Below are positions 1-9,280 of a DNA stretch of 64,000 nt, in pieces. Position numbers and translations under genes: made by a program. The notes beneath the pieces were generated by a model. It worked only from the letters and a program-made list of their open reading frames with translations. It did no database searches and had not been told where the DNA came from. This DNA comes from JAMXLO01 sp963799415 (GTDB taxonomy: Bacteria > Pseudomonadota > Alphaproteobacteria > Acetobacterales > Acetobacteraceae). The stretch is from the NCBI GenBank assembly GCA_963799415.1, contig CAWCXI010000037.1, forward strand, positions 111,370 through 175,369, in the 5' to 3' direction. Positions within the stretch are counted from its first letter, which is position 1; every line of letters starts with the position of its first letter.

Positions 1-1006
1 GAGGAGGAGGCGTTCACCGAATCCTTCGAGCAGGTGGATGCGGCGGAACGCTACGGCCTCGACGTGATGTGGCTGGCCGAGTTGCACACTGCGCCTGAGC
101 GGTCGGTGCTGGCCTCGCCGCTGATGATCGCCACCGCGATCGCCGCGCGGACCAAGCGGATGAAGATCGGCACCGCGGTGCAGGTGCTGCCGCTGTGCCA
201 TCCGCTCCAGCTTGCCGAGGAGGCGGCGACTGTCGATCAGATCAGCCATGGGCGGCTCATCTTTGGCGTCGGGCGCAGCGGATTTCCGCGGGTGTACCAG
301 GCGTATGGTGTGTCCTATGCCGAGAGCCGCGAGCGGTTCGTCGAGGTGCTGGAAATCCTGAAGCGTGCCTGGACGCAGGATCGCTTCAGCTTCGATGGCC
401 AGTACCTATCACTTCGACGACGTGTACCTGGTGCCGAAGCCGTACCAGAAACCGTATCCGGAGATACGCGTCGCGGCGACCAGTCCGGACACCTACCCGG
501 CCAACGGTGCGGCGGGCCATCCGATCTTCTGTGCCACCCGGCTGGGCGATCTGTCGGAGCTCGGGCCGAACCTGGCAGCTTATCGCGAGGGGTGGGCCGC
601 CGGTGGCCATCCCGGTGACGGCAAGGTGTTCATGCGCGTGCCGGTCTATGTCGCGCCAACTGAGCAGCGCGCGCGGTCGGAGCCGGAAGAGAGCGTGATG
701 CACTTCTACCGCTACCTCGGTCAGCGCATCGAGGAGTTTGCCAGCCTGGACGGTGCGCGTGCCATCGAGAACCGCGCCGCGCGGGGGCAACGGCTGCAGA
801 ACATCACCTACGACGAGGTGCTGAGCAGCAAGATCATTGTGGGAACGCCGCAGCAGGTGGTGGATCGGCTCAGCGAACTGCGCGAGAAGCTGGGGCTGAG
901 CGGCATTTTGGCGGAAATGAACTGCGGCAATCGCATCCCGCACCAGCAGGTGCTGACTTCGCTGCAACTGCTGTGCGAGGAGGTGATTCCGAAGTTCAAA
1001 TCGTGA
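1..1006 (+). pseudogene. LLM-class flavin-dependent oxidoreductase, 5' partial and frameshifted
   Basis: The gene runs in from the left edge, so its start is not in the window. The first part (to about 407) reads as a bacterial-luciferase-like TIM barrel, with the family pattern of a 'TAVQVLPLCHPLQLAEE' strand and 'GRLIFGVGRSG'. Homology continues one frame over from about 408 ('YHFDDVYLVPKPYQKP' onward) to the stop at 1006, so one extra base near 407 breaks the frame. Family members use FMN or F420 to oxidise small organic substrates; the substrate here cannot be told. Both halves look well conserved, so this is either a recent mutation or a base-calling error. It converges on dnaN. Confidence 0.8.
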
Positions 1007-1027
1007 ACGCTGATCCTCCCCTGGCCC

Positions 1028-1043
1028 CCTCCCGCGAGGGAGG
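1028..1043. terminator. Candidate bidirectional hairpin between convergent genes
   Basis: CCTCCC-GCGA-GGGAGG forms a perfect 6-bp stem with a 4-base loop in the 51-bp gap between the stop of the LLM gene (1006) and the stop of dnaN (1058). There is no clear T-tract. Its position between two converging genes suits a terminator. It also resembles the CT/GA-rich repeats at 18932 and 57634. Confidence 0.45.
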
Positions 1044-1057
1044 AGGAAGTTTGGGCG

Positions 1058-2182
1058 TCACACCCGCATCGGCATCAAAACGTATAGTGCGCTGGCATCC
1101 GCGGCGTCACACACGACCGTGGGAGCCGAACCGTCAGAGAAACGGAATTCGACGTCACCTTCGATCTGATCCGTGATGTCGTTCAGGTAGCGCGCCTGGA
1201 AGCCGATCTCCAGCGGGCCGGCCTCATAGGTGACGTGATCGGAATCTAGTTCCTCGGTCGCGGTCCCCTGCTCCGGGCTTGCTGCCGACAGCACCAGCAG
1301 ATCGCGCGCCAGCGAGAGCTTCACCGGCCGCGACCGTTCTGCGGAGATCGCCGCAACCCGGCCAACCGCATCGGCGAAGTCCTTCTTGCCGACGCGCAGA
1401 ACCTTGTCGTTGCCGCGCGGGATCACCCGGTCGTATTCCGGGAATGTGCCGTCGATCAGCTTGCTGGTCAGCAGCACCGCATCGGCGTGGAACTGGATGC
1501 GGGTGTCGGACAGTGCGACCTCCACGTTGCCGGTCACTTCGTCCAGCAGCTTCCGCAGTTCGTTCACCGTTTTGCGCGGAATGATCACGCCCGGCATCGA
1601 GCCGGCGCCTTCCGGCAATGGCTCCTCCACCCGGGCCAGCCGATGTCCGTCGGTCGCGACCGCGCGCAGCACGCGCGTACCCTCGCTTTCGGCGGCATGC
1701 AGATAGATGCCGTTGAGGTAGTAGCGGGTCTCCTCGGTGCTGATGGCGAACCGCGTGCGATCGATCAGGCCGCGCAGCACCTGCGCCGACAGATTGAACC
1801 GGTGCGGCAGCGCGCCGGCGGTCATCGAGGGAAAGTCCTCAGTCGGCAGCACCACCAAGCTGGTCGAGTATCGGGCCGCGCGCAGCGCCAATTGCGCATC
1901 CCCGCCCGGATGGTCCAGTTCCACCTCCGCGCCGTCCGGCAGCTTGCGGACGATTTCGTAGAGCGTCGCGGCCGGCGCGGTGCACGCGCCATTGCGTGTG
2001 GTGCTGGCTGGCACGTCCTCGACGATGGCGATTTCCATGTCAGTGGCCGTCAGTGTCAGCTTGCCGTCACGCACGGCGAGCATCACGTTGGCCAGGATCG
2101 GGATGGTGTTGCGGCGCTCCACCACACTCTGCACGTGGGCCAGCGCCTTCAACAGCGTAGCCCGGTCGGCCTTCAGCTTCAT
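1058..2182 (-). CDS. dnaN: DNA polymerase III beta sliding clamp
   Basis: DnaN forms the ring-shaped processivity clamp that tethers DNA polymerase III to template DNA. The product is 374 aa, the normal length, with all three clamp domains: an N-terminal 'MKLKADRATLLKALAHVQ', the central 'VATDGHRLA' characteristic of the family, and the C-terminal 'ALYVLMPMRV' ending in the typical 'PMR' tail. I chose the ATG at 2182 because GAGGA lies 8 bases upstream and clamps typically begin with MK(L/F). A GTG five codons earlier (2197) is possible but less likely. It lies 122 bp downstream of dnaA on the same strand, the classical dnaA-dnaN order. recF and gyrB do not follow. Confidence 0.97.
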   Translation of the reverse strand: MKLKADRATLLKALAHVQSVVERRNTIPILANVMLAVRDGKLTLTATDMEIAIVEDVPASTTRNGACTAPAATLYEIVRKLPDGAEVELDHPGGDAQLALRAARYSTSLVVLPTEDFPSMTAGALPHRFNLSAQVLRGLIDRTRFAISTEETRYYLNGIYLHAAESEGTRVLRAVATDGHRLARVEEPLPEGAGSMPGVIIPRKTVNELRKLLDEVTGNVEVALSDTRIQFHADAVLLTSKLIDGTFPEYDRVIPRGNDKVLRVGKKDFADAVGRVAAISAERSRPVKLSLARDLLVLSAASPEQGTATEELDSDHVTYEAGPLEIGFQARYLNDITDQIEGDVEFRFSDGSAPTVVCDAADASALYVLMPMRV

Positions 2183-2304
2183 GGCATCCATCCTCACAGG
2201 GCCGGGTTACAGGGCGCCCAGGCAAATCCGCTGCGCGCACTGTAGCAATGCCGCAGTCCGGCGGGGAAGGCCGATCGCGTGGTGACCGCGAACCTGACGC
2301 CGGT

Positions 2305-3735
2305 TCAGGATTCCAGCAGGCGGCGGAGCAGCTCGACGTCCTCGGCGAAGACGGCGTCGCGGGTCATCAGCTCGCCGACGCGGGAGACGGCGTGCATCAC
2401 CGTGGTATGGTCGCGATTACCGAAGCGGCGGCCGATCTCGGGCAGGCTGCGCTGGGTAAGCTGCTTGGCCAGGTACATCGCCACCTGGCGCGGCCGGGCG
2501 ACGGCGCGGGCGCGCCGCGCCGACGACATGTCGGTCAGCCGGATGGAAAAATGTTCGGCGACCCGCTTCTGGATCTCTTCGATACTCACCCGCCGGTCGT
2601 GCGCCTTCAGGACATCGTGCAGCACCTCCTGAGCGCCTTCCACAGTCACCGTGCGGCCGAACAGTTTGGCGTGCGCGATCAGTCGATTCAGCGCGCCTTC
2701 CAGCTCACGCACGTTGCTGGTGATCTTGTGGGCGAGAAAGTCCATCACCTTGGCAGGCACCGCGACACCGAGCCGTGCCGCCTTCGCCTCCAGGATCGAA
2801 ATGCGCAGCTCAAAGGTGGTGGAGTGCAGATCCGCCACCATGCCATAGCCGAGCCGGGTGCGCAGGCGATCGTCCAGCCCCGAGAGATCGGACGGCGATT
2901 TGTCGGCTGACACCACTATCTGTTTGCCGACATCCACCAAGGCGTTGAAGGTGTGGAAAAATTCTTCCTGCGTATTGTCCTTGCCAATCAGGAACTGCAA
3001 ATCGTCGATCATCAGCACGTCCACGCTGCGGAGCTGCTCCTTGAACTGCATGGTGGACTGGCTGCGGATCGCGGCGATGAAGCGGTACATGAACTTCTCG
3101 GCCGACATGTAGGTGACCGAGACCGCACGCCCGACGCCGCTGTTGCCGCGTGCCACCAATTCCCAGGCGATGGCGTGCATCAGATGCGTCTTGCCTAGGC
3201 CGACACCGCCATACAGGAACAGCGGGTTGAAACCGGGGCTTGATGGTGCCTCGGCGACCCGACGCGCGCACGCATGAGCGAACTCATTGGGCTTGCCGAC
3301 CACAAAGGCATCAAAGGTAAAGCGCGGATCGATGGTCAATTCGGGACGCTGATCCATCCGTTCCTCAAGCCGATTCGGGACCACGGTATGCGGCGCGGCT
3401 GTGGTTACGAGACTTTCAGCCAGTCCAGCCCCGGGTGCGGCCTCACCGCCAACCCGAATATCGACCCGACGGACGGTCGGGTTCTCTTCATGCCATAATG
3501 AATTCAATCTATCACCGTATCGGCTTCTCACCCAGTCGCATAGAAACCGCGTTGGCAATAGCACGGTGATCTCATCGCCGTCGATTCCGGCGAAAGTCAT
3601 CTGGCGCAACCAATTGCGATATTCGAGTTCGCCCACTTCACTTTGCAGTCGGCCGCGGATGCGTGCCCATTGGGTCGGCAACTGCGAGATGTCCGCGAAT
3701 GAGTGTTCAATAGTCGCGGACAAATCGTGTTCCAT
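2305..3735 (-). CDS. dnaA: Chromosomal replication initiator protein DnaA
   Basis: DnaA is the AAA+ ATPase that binds DnaA boxes and opens the origin. The product is about 476 aa. An N-terminal DnaB/DiaA-interaction domain (about 15-90) is followed by a variable linker. Walker A is 'GGVGLGKT' (about 176-183) and Walker B is 'VLMIDDLQF' (about 240-248). The C-terminal domain IV helix-turn-helix carries the DnaA signature 'GNRDHTTVMHA' (about 439-449). The ATG at 3735 is preferred because GGGGAG lies 7 bases upstream; an in-frame GTG at 3756 is the alternative. It sits between rpsT and dnaN on the minus strand. The upstream gap holds DnaA-box-like sites, which fits autoregulation. Confidence 0.98.
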   Translation of the reverse strand: MEHDLSATIEHSFADISQLPTQWARIRGRLQSEVGELEYRNWLRQMTFAGIDGDEITVLLPTRFLCDWVRSRYGDRLNSLWHEENPTVRRVDIRVGGEAAPGAGLAESLVTTAAPHTVVPNRLEERMDQRPELTIDPRFTFDAFVVGKPNEFAHACARRVAEAPSSPGFNPLFLYGGVGLGKTHLMHAIAWELVARGNSGVGRAVSVTYMSAEKFMYRFIAAIRSQSTMQFKEQLRSVDVLMIDDLQFLIGKDNTQEEFFHTFNALVDVGKQIVVSADKSPSDLSGLDDRLRTRLGYGMVADLHSTTFELRISILEAKAARLGVAVPAKVMDFLAHKITSNVRELEGALNRLIAHAKLFGRTVTVEGAQEVLHDVLKAHDRRVSIEEIQKRVAEHFSIRLTDMSSARRARAVARPRQVAMYLAKQLTQRSLPEIGRRFGNRDHTTVMHAVSRVGELMTRDAVFAEDVELLRRLLES

Positions 3736-3756
3736 ACGGTCGCTCCCCGACGCCAC

Positions 3757-4101
3757 GAACCGAGCTTCAGCACGACGGTCTTGTCGCCGCCGCTAGACGA
3801 GACGCTCACCGTCGGTTCCGACGGCAGGCCGATAGATCAAGAGATTTACGGACTATCGGCAGGACCGCCGATACAAATTCATTATGTCATGTCTACGAAA
3901 ACAGGGGCAATGGGAATCTATCTGCAGGCAGAGACCAAATGTAGAAAGCAACAAGATTGCCGGTCGGTGTGGATAGTACCTGTGGACGCATGGAGTATAA
4001 AAAGTCCAACGCAGCCCGCAGTCATTGTTCCGGTCGCAATGCGCGCCGGTACCACCCATTCCTGACCATCGCGCCCGAGACAACCCGAACAGCGACAGTG
4101 A
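3757..4101. other. dnaA-rpsT intergenic region, candidate dnaA control region or origin
   Basis: This gap has no gene and is noticeably richer in A+T than its surroundings, especially 3835-4005. It holds a perfect inverted repeat, TATCGGC (3854-3860), a 6-base loop, then GCCGATA (3867-3873). Another GCCGATA copy is at 3828-3834. Two DnaA-box-like sites lie at 3968-3989. On the minus strand, TATACT (complement of 3994-3999) could be a -10 element for dnaA, but I see no convincing -35. These features fit a dnaA promoter/leader and possibly part of oriC. There is no cluster of near-consensus boxes, so the origin assignment is weak. Confidence 0.4.
3968..3989 (-). promoter_or_regulatory. Two DnaA-box-like sites upstream of dnaA
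   Basis: On the minus strand CTATCCACA (3976-3968) differs from the TTATCCACA consensus only at the first base. GCGTCCACA (3989-3981) has two mismatches. They share orientation and are 4 bases apart, about 235-255 bp upstream of the dnaA start. DnaA commonly represses its own gene through such sites. The sequence match is seen; the function is inferred. Confidence 0.45.
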
Positions 4102-4371
4102 TCAGCCCGCCGGTATCGCCTTGATCCGTGCAGACAGCCGCGACAGTTTGCGAGCAACTGTGTTGCGATGGGTCACGTGCTTGCCGGCGGCACGCTGCAT
4201 CTCAGGCTGCGCCGCACGCAATGCATCGCCGGCCGCCTCCTTGTTGCCGTTGGCGATCGCAACTTCGACTTTCTTGACGAAGGTCCGCATGCGCGATTTG
4301 CGCGCCTGATTGCGCTCCGTGCGGCGTTCGGTCTGCCGATTGCGCTTGCGCGCGGAAGCCGTGTTGGCCAT
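4102..4371 (-). CDS. rpsT: 30S ribosomal protein S20
   Basis: S20 is a small basic protein that binds 16S rRNA early in 30S assembly. The 89-aa product begins 'MANTASARKRNRQTERRTER' and has the typical Lys/Arg-rich helices, including 'SRMRTFVKKVEVAI' and 'HRNTVARKLSRLSARIKAI' at the C-terminus. AGGA lies 6 bases before the ATG. The gene precedes dnaA on the same strand with a 366-bp gap; rpsT next to dnaA is common in Rhodospirillales. Confidence 0.97.
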   Translation of the reverse strand: MANTASARKRNRQTERRTERNQARKSRMRTFVKKVEVAIANGNKEAAGDALRAAQPEMQRAAGKHVTHRNTVARKLSRLSARIKAIPAG

Positions 4372-4879
4372 TCACAATCCTGCTGCTTCGTCAAATACAA
4401 ATGCCCCGGCTGTCGGCCGCGCCGGCCCCCGGGGTGGCAGTCTTCTATGCATCACCTGCCCCCGAGTTCAAGGAACCCTCCGGCAGCTGTGCGACGAGAC
4501 CCGGATCGCCTCTTGCGCAATCGCACCAAACGCGATTTTGCAGTGGCCCGGGTCCGTGTGTGCGGGGGGCCAAAAGCTTCAGCCAGCATTCACGGTTGAA
4601 CGCGGGCACTGTCACGGCGACCGGTCGACTGGTCACCAAGTTGCTAGAGGAAGCCCGTTTGTCGCGGCCGCGACGTGCCGCCGCTGGCGTTGTAGGACCG
4701 CACGGGACCGCCACTGCACATTAGCGCGGCACTGATGCACTCATCACAGTCGGGCAGCGTGGCGCTGTGCGCCCGCCCGCATGTCGACGCAATCACCGGG
4801 TGCGCGATCCCTTGCGACTGCCACCTCTGTGTCCACGCGTCCGGAGAACCGATGCGCCACCGTACGGACGACGAAACGG
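4372..4879. other. 508-bp stretch with no recognised gene
   Basis: The gap lies between the start of rpsT (4371) and the stop of the broken GMC oxidoreductase (4880). Several short open frames cross it on both strands, but none has a convincing ribosome-binding site, known motif or typical codon pattern. The rpsT promoter must lie in its left end. It could also hold decayed sequence. Confidence 0.5.
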
Positions 4880-6503
4880 TCACGCCGCCATGCGCTGTCG
4901 CTCGCGAACCAGATCGGCAGCCTTCTCGCCGATCATGATCGTCGCGGCATTCGTGTTGCCGGAAATCACCGTCGGCATGATCGACGCATCGACCACGCGC
5001 ACACCCTCGATGCCATGCACGCGCAGTTCGGGGTCCACTACCGCCATCGGATCGACACCCATCTTGCACGTGCTGGTTGGGTGGAACACGGTGCCCCCGG
5101 TGTTCCTTGCATGCTCCAACAACTGTTCATCGGTCTGCACAGCCGTGCCTGGCTGGTATTCCTCGGTAATGAAGTGCTGCATGTACGACGTCGCGAGGAT
5201 GCGGCGGCCGACCTTCAGGCCGTCGATCATGGCGCGGCGATCGGTCTCGGTCGCCAGATAATTCGGATACATTGCGGGCGGATCGGAGGGATTTGCCGAT
5301 TTCAGCCTGATCTCGCCACGGCTTTCGGGGCGAAGCTGGTAGACGGTGAGCCCGAAGCCCGACCATGGATGCAGTCCGTCCTGTAGCCGGTCGGAACTGA
5401 ATGGGGCGACGGAAATCTTCACATCCGGCGTGGCAAGCCCTTCGCGTGTGCGCACGAACAGCGCCGCAGGGCCGGCAGCCATGGTGAGCGGGCCAGTGCG
5501 GAACAAATAGTACCTGCAGCCCGACCTTCAGCTTCTTCACGCTGCTCTGCATCACGTCGTTGACGGTGATCGGCAGGCGGCACTTCAGCTTGATCGGCGC
5601 CGAGTAGTGATCCTGCAGGCTCTGACCGACGCCCGGCAGATGGTGCACCACGGGCACGCCGAATTGCGCAAGCTGATCCTGCGGACCAACGCCGGAAAGC
5701 AGCAGAAGCTGCGGTGAGTTCACCGCGCCACCGCAGAGAATCACCTCGCGGGCGGCACGAACGGTGCGCTGCTGGCCATATTCCCGGAACGCGACGCCGA
5801 CGGCGCGCCGGCCGTCGAACAGAACCTTCTCGGCCAGCGCGCCGGTGATGACGCGAAGGTTCGGTCGGGTACGTACAGGGTGCAGGTAGCCGACCGCGGT
5901 GGAGCAGCGCTTGCCGTTGCGCGTGGTCGTCTGATGGTAGCCGACACCGTCCTGCTTCGCGCCATTGAAGTCGTCGTTGCGCGGATAGCCGAGTTCCATC
6001 GCACCCTTGATGAAGGCTTCGCAGATCGGATGGTGCTCCGATGTGTCGGACACGCAGAGCGGGCCGCCAATGCTGTGGAACTCGTCAGCGCCACGGGTCT
6101 GGTGCTGCGCGCGCTTGAAATAGGGCAGCACGTCGGTCGATGACCAGCCGGTATTGCCGAATTGGCGCCAGAGGTCGAAGTCCTCGTGCTGCCCGCGGAT
6201 GTAGACCATGCCGTTGATGGACGAGGAGCCGCCGAGAACCTTGCCGCGTGGCCAGAAGATGCTTCTGCCGTTGGCACCGGGATCGGGCTCCGCCTGATAG
6301 CACCAGTTCACCGAGGCATCGGCGAAGGTCTTGCCGTAGCCCAGAGGGATGTGGATCCAGCGGTTGCGATCCTCGCCGCCGGCTTCGAGCAGCACAACGC
6401 GGGTTGATGGGTCTTCCGAGAGCCGTGTCGCCATGACGCAGCCGGCAGAACCGGCGCCGACCACGACGAAATCGGCTTCGAAGTCATACTGTTGATTGGC
6501 CAT
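4880..6503 (-). pseudogene. GMC-family FAD oxidoreductase (choline dehydrogenase-like), frameshifted
   Basis: GMC flavoenzymes oxidise alcohols using non-covalent FAD. The N-terminal part has the dinucleotide-binding 'VVVGAGSAGCVMATRLSE', the GMC signature 'RGKVLGGSSSINGMVYIRG' and 'GGAVNSPQLLLLSGVG'. Near 5513 the frame changes by one base: in the other frame the sequence continues smoothly as 'YYLFRTGPLTMAAG'. It goes on to the C-terminal 'STCKMGVDPMAVVDPELRVHG' region, carrying the active-site His of 'FHPTSTCKMG', and 'SGNTNAATIMIGEKAADL'. Removing one base gives 540 aa, the usual GMC length. It is the last gene of the minus-strand run that starts at 11067. A related, also broken, GMC gene is at 40615. 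Confidence 0.85.
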
Positions 6504-6603
6504 CGCGCTTCCCCTTCGTCATGGCGGTATCATTGCCCCGGATGGCAGGGCGCGCCCGCGATGGAGATTGCTGCGACGCTCCGCTGCTCGCAAATGATAG
6601 GGC

Positions 6604-7632
6604 TCAGCCTGCCGCGCGCATCTCCGGCTCGGTGCGGAACGCCGGCATCACCTCCTTGGCGAAGCGGCGCAGGTTCTCGCGCGAGGTGCCCCCGCCGTTG
6701 AGCAGGATGTACTCCACGCCCATGCCTTGCAGCCTCTCAATCTTGCGCGCGATCTCGTCGGGATTGCCATACAGCGCACTTTCCTCGCTTGCCGCGCGGG
6801 TGTCGGAGAATGCCATGATGCTGGCCGTGTTGTTGCCGTCCGGCCGCTGCGAGATCGCGTGCAGCCGGCGCTGTCCGGCGATGCGACGATCCAGCGCCGC
6901 CTCCTTCTCCGCGTTGTCGCGCGCCACGTAGAACGCGCGCGCGACGCCGACCTGGCTTGGATGGAAGCCGAAGCCATTCGCCTGCATCGCGTCGCGGTAC
7001 GTCGCAAACCGGTTGCCGGTCTCGTCGAGCGAGGCGAACTGATCCAGCAGCAGGTTATGACCGCGACGGGCGACGCGATGGATGGATTCCGGGTGGCCGG
7101 CCCCCTGCCAGAACGGCGGATGTGGTTTCTGGATCGTCGGCGGCTCGACGATGATGTCGTCATACTGCCAGTACTTGCCATGGAACGAGAACCGTTCGTT
7201 CGAAGTCCATGCCTTGGTGATGATGTCGATCAATTCCTCGAACCGCGACGCGGCCTCCTCCATCGGGATGCGGAAGCCGACGAACTCGTTGTGGCGGTAG
7301 CCCTTGCCGACACCGAAATCCAGCCGTCCACCCGACAGCAGATCGACCGTCGCCGCCTGTTCGGCGAGGAGCACCGGATTGTGCCAGGGCAGCACGATCA
7401 CCGCGGTGCCGAGACGCAGCGTACGGGTGCGCGCGCCGATCCAGGTGAGCAGATTCAGCGTCGCCGAGACTTGGCCGAAGCCGGTGAAATGGTGTTCGAC
7501 GATGAACGCACTCTGATAGCCGAGCGCCTCGGCCTCGATGACGTATTCGATATAGTCCTTGAAGCCGGCTGCGCTGTCCACATCTGGGCCGCCGCGCTGC
7601 GCCTGCGCCGCGCCGAAGAGTCCGAACTGCAT
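6604..7632 (-). CDS. LLM-class flavin-dependent oxidoreductase
   Basis: This is a bacterial-luciferase-like monooxygenase of 342 aa, intact. It starts 'MQFGLFGAAQAQ', then shows the family landmarks 'FIVEHHFTGFG' (about 42-52), 'LGTAVIVLPWHNPVLLAEQ', 'GRLDFGVGKGYRHNEF' and 'KPHPPFWQGAGHPES'. The C-terminal half contains 'GNPDEIARKIERLQGMGVEYI'. Such enzymes use reduced FMN or F420 and often O2 to oxidise small organics. It lies 44 bp after the alpha/beta hydrolase and 100 bp before the GMC oxidoreductase in the same strand run, so the three probably act on one substrate. That substrate is unknown. Confidence 0.88.
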   Translation of the reverse strand: MQFGLFGAAQAQRGGPDVDSAAGFKDYIEYVIEAEALGYQSAFIVEHHFTGFGQVSATLNLLTWIGARTRTLRLGTAVIVLPWHNPVLLAEQAATVDLLSGGRLDFGVGKGYRHNEFVGFRIPMEEAASRFEELIDIITKAWTSNERFSFHGKYWQYDDIIVEPPTIQKPHPPFWQGAGHPESIHRVARRGHNLLLDQFASLDETGNRFATYRDAMQANGFGFHPSQVGVARAFYVARDNAEKEAALDRRIAGQRRLHAISQRPDGNNTASIMAFSDTRAASEESALYGNPDEIARKIERLQGMGVEYILLNGGGTSRENLRRFAKEVMPAFRTEPEMRAAG

Positions 7633-7676
7633 GCTGCCGCTCCGTTGCCTGGCGAGACGTTATCCCGATGCGACGG

Positions 7677-8567
7677 CTATTGAAATATCTGCCGAAGCCA
7701 GAGACAGGACTCCTCCAACGCGGCGTCGGCCTTGTCCACCCGGCCGGCCCAGAAGAAGAAGCCGTGGTTCATGCCATCCCAACGCGAAGTGATCGTCGGC
7801 GTTCCCGCGGCGCGCAGCTTCTCGGCATAGTACTCGCCCTCATCACGCAGTGGGTCGTATTCGGCGGTGACCACCAGGGCGGCCGGCAAATGGCCCAGGT
7901 CGTGTGCCCGCAGCGGCGACACGTAGGGATACGCAGCCTCTGACGGGTCGCTGAGGTAGTGGTCCCAGAACCAGACCATCGTGTCGCGTGTCAGCCCGTA
8001 GCCGTGGGCGTTCTCGCGATACGACGGCGTGCCCGGCGTGTGGTAGTCGGCGACGGGATAAATCAGCAGTTGCCCGATGAGGCGCGGGCCGCCCTCATCG
8101 CGGATGCGCAGCGTGGCCGCTGCTGCGAAGTTGCCGCCGGCACTGTCGCCACACACCGCGAGCCGGTCGGCGTTGCCGTCAAGTTCGGCGGCGTGTTCGG
8201 CGATCCAGCGCGTCGCAAACACGCAGTCATCGAGGCCGGCAGGATACTTGTGCTCGGGCGCCAGACGGTAATCGACCGAGACCACGACGCAACCGGCGCC
8301 GGCGCATAGGTTGCGGCACATGCCGTCGTGCGTGTCCAGGCTGCACAGAACGAAGCCGCTGCCGTGGAAGAATGCCAGCAGCGGGAACGGTCCCTGGCCC
8401 GCGGCGCGATAGATGCGCAACCGCAGGTCGCCGCCAGGCCCCGCGATTGTACGCTCGGTGACCGCAGCCACAGCGGCAGCCGGTGCCATGAGGCGGACAC
8501 GCGCCTCATACTGCGTGCGCGCCTCGCGAACCGACAGCGTATTGGTCGCCGGCACTCCGGTCCCCAT
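7677..8567 (-). CDS. Alpha/beta hydrolase of the hormone-sensitive lipase (HSL) family
   Basis: This is a carboxylesterase-like enzyme of about 296 aa. The oxyanion-hole motif is 'FFHGSGFV' (an HGGG variant with Ser at the third position). The nucleophile elbow is 'GDSAGGN', the catalytic Asp is likely in 'TAEYDPLRDEGE', and the His in 'MNHGFFFW'. 'VDYRLAPEHKYPAGLDD' is typical of HSL/acetyl-hydrolase members. An in-frame TTG lies three codons before the ATG at 8567, and neither start has a strong ribosome-binding site. It sits in the same-strand run between the EthD-like and LLM genes, which suggests that an ester or lactone intermediate is hydrolysed. Confidence 0.88.
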   Translation of the reverse strand: MGTGVPATNTLSVREARTQYEARVRLMAPAAAVAAVTERTIAGPGGDLRLRIYRAAGQGPFPLLAFFHGSGFVLCSLDTHDGMCRNLCAGAGCVVVSVDYRLAPEHKYPAGLDDCVFATRWIAEHAAELDGNADRLAVCGDSAGGNFAAAATLRIRDEGGPRLIGQLLIYPVADYHTPGTPSYRENAHGYGLTRDTMVWFWDHYLSDPSEAAYPYVSPLRAHDLGHLPAALVVTAEYDPLRDEGEYYAEKLRAAGTPTITSRWDGMNHGFFFWAGRVDKADAALEESCLWLRQIFQ

Positions 8568-8608
8568 GTCGAGCAAAGCCTAAATTTGCGGATCGACTGG
8601 CATTTTTT

Positions 8609-9280
8609 CTACCGACCCCTCGGCATCACGGTGGTGGTGGTCATGGGAAAGTGTGTGATCGGCCCGGTGAACGGCGGGAACCGGTGGAACGAAGCGCGCA
8701 TCTCGTGTCGCACCGGCGAATTGAGCGCTTCGGTCAGTGCCGCCTGATGGTCGAACACCACCTTGTTGCGCTGCATGTGCGCCGCGCGCGGCCACGGCAG
8801 GCCGCCGCACCAATCTATACAGGTGTATATCTCAATCTGTCGGATGCCGGGAAACCGCGCCATGATCGGCGGATGATCCGCGATGTAGTGGGCGAGCCAG
8901 GTGGGCAGATGGTCCGCGGAGCCCTCATAGGCAACCAAGTACGTGCAAGGAAGCTCGCCGGGCGGGGTCCGCAACGTGGGGTCCGGCACCGGATAACGTC
9001 GCACGAGCATCGCCTGCTGCACAGCGCCGTCGCCGCCGAGTGCCGCGAGCCGCTGCAGGTGGCCGTCGGAGGCCAGAGCCGCTTCCAGCGCCGCGATGTC
9101 CTCGAAGTAGAGCTGCAAGCCAAGCTGTGGCGGCGGACCATCATCCAGATAGGGATCACTGGTGCGGGAAGGCGTGAAGATCAGGCCCTGTTGCAGTGCG
9201 GGAGTGTCAGCGATCACGTCGGACAGCCACGCAAGCTCCGCCGGCGCGTCGGCAAACAGCGCGAACCAGCAGACCGTCAT
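8609..9280 (-). CDS. EthD-like dimeric alpha/beta-barrel protein
   Basis: The 223-aa product looks like two ferredoxin-like repeats of the EthD/dimeric alpha-beta barrel type. The first half carries 'FTPSRTSDPYLDDGPPP' and 'LQLYFEDIAALEAALA'. The second starts 'YLVAYEGSADHLPTWLAHYIADHPPIMARFPGI', where 'H-Y-x-x-x-H-P-P-I' resembles the EthD core. EthD is needed for ethyl tert-butyl ether degradation, but its wider relatives are mostly uncharacterised. Its start overlaps the stop of the ThDP enzyme by 4 bases (ATGA, 9277-9280), so the two are translationally coupled. The specific role is unknown. Confidence 0.7.
   Translation of the reverse strand: MTVCWFALFADAPAELAWLSDVIADTPALQQGLIFTPSRTSDPYLDDGPPPQLGLQLYFEDIAALEAALASDGHLQRLAALGGDGAVQQAMLVRRYPVPDPTLRTPPGELPCTYLVAYEGSADHLPTWLAHYIADHPPIMARFPGIRQIEIYTCIDWCGGLPWPRAAHMQRNKVVFDHQAALTEALNSPVRHEMRASFHRFPPFTGPITHFPMTTTTVMPRGR

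Noticed and set aside
4401..4735. Short frames in the rpsT-GMC gap
   Set aside because: No ribosome site, no motif, and several overlapping frames are equally open, as expected by chance at high GC.
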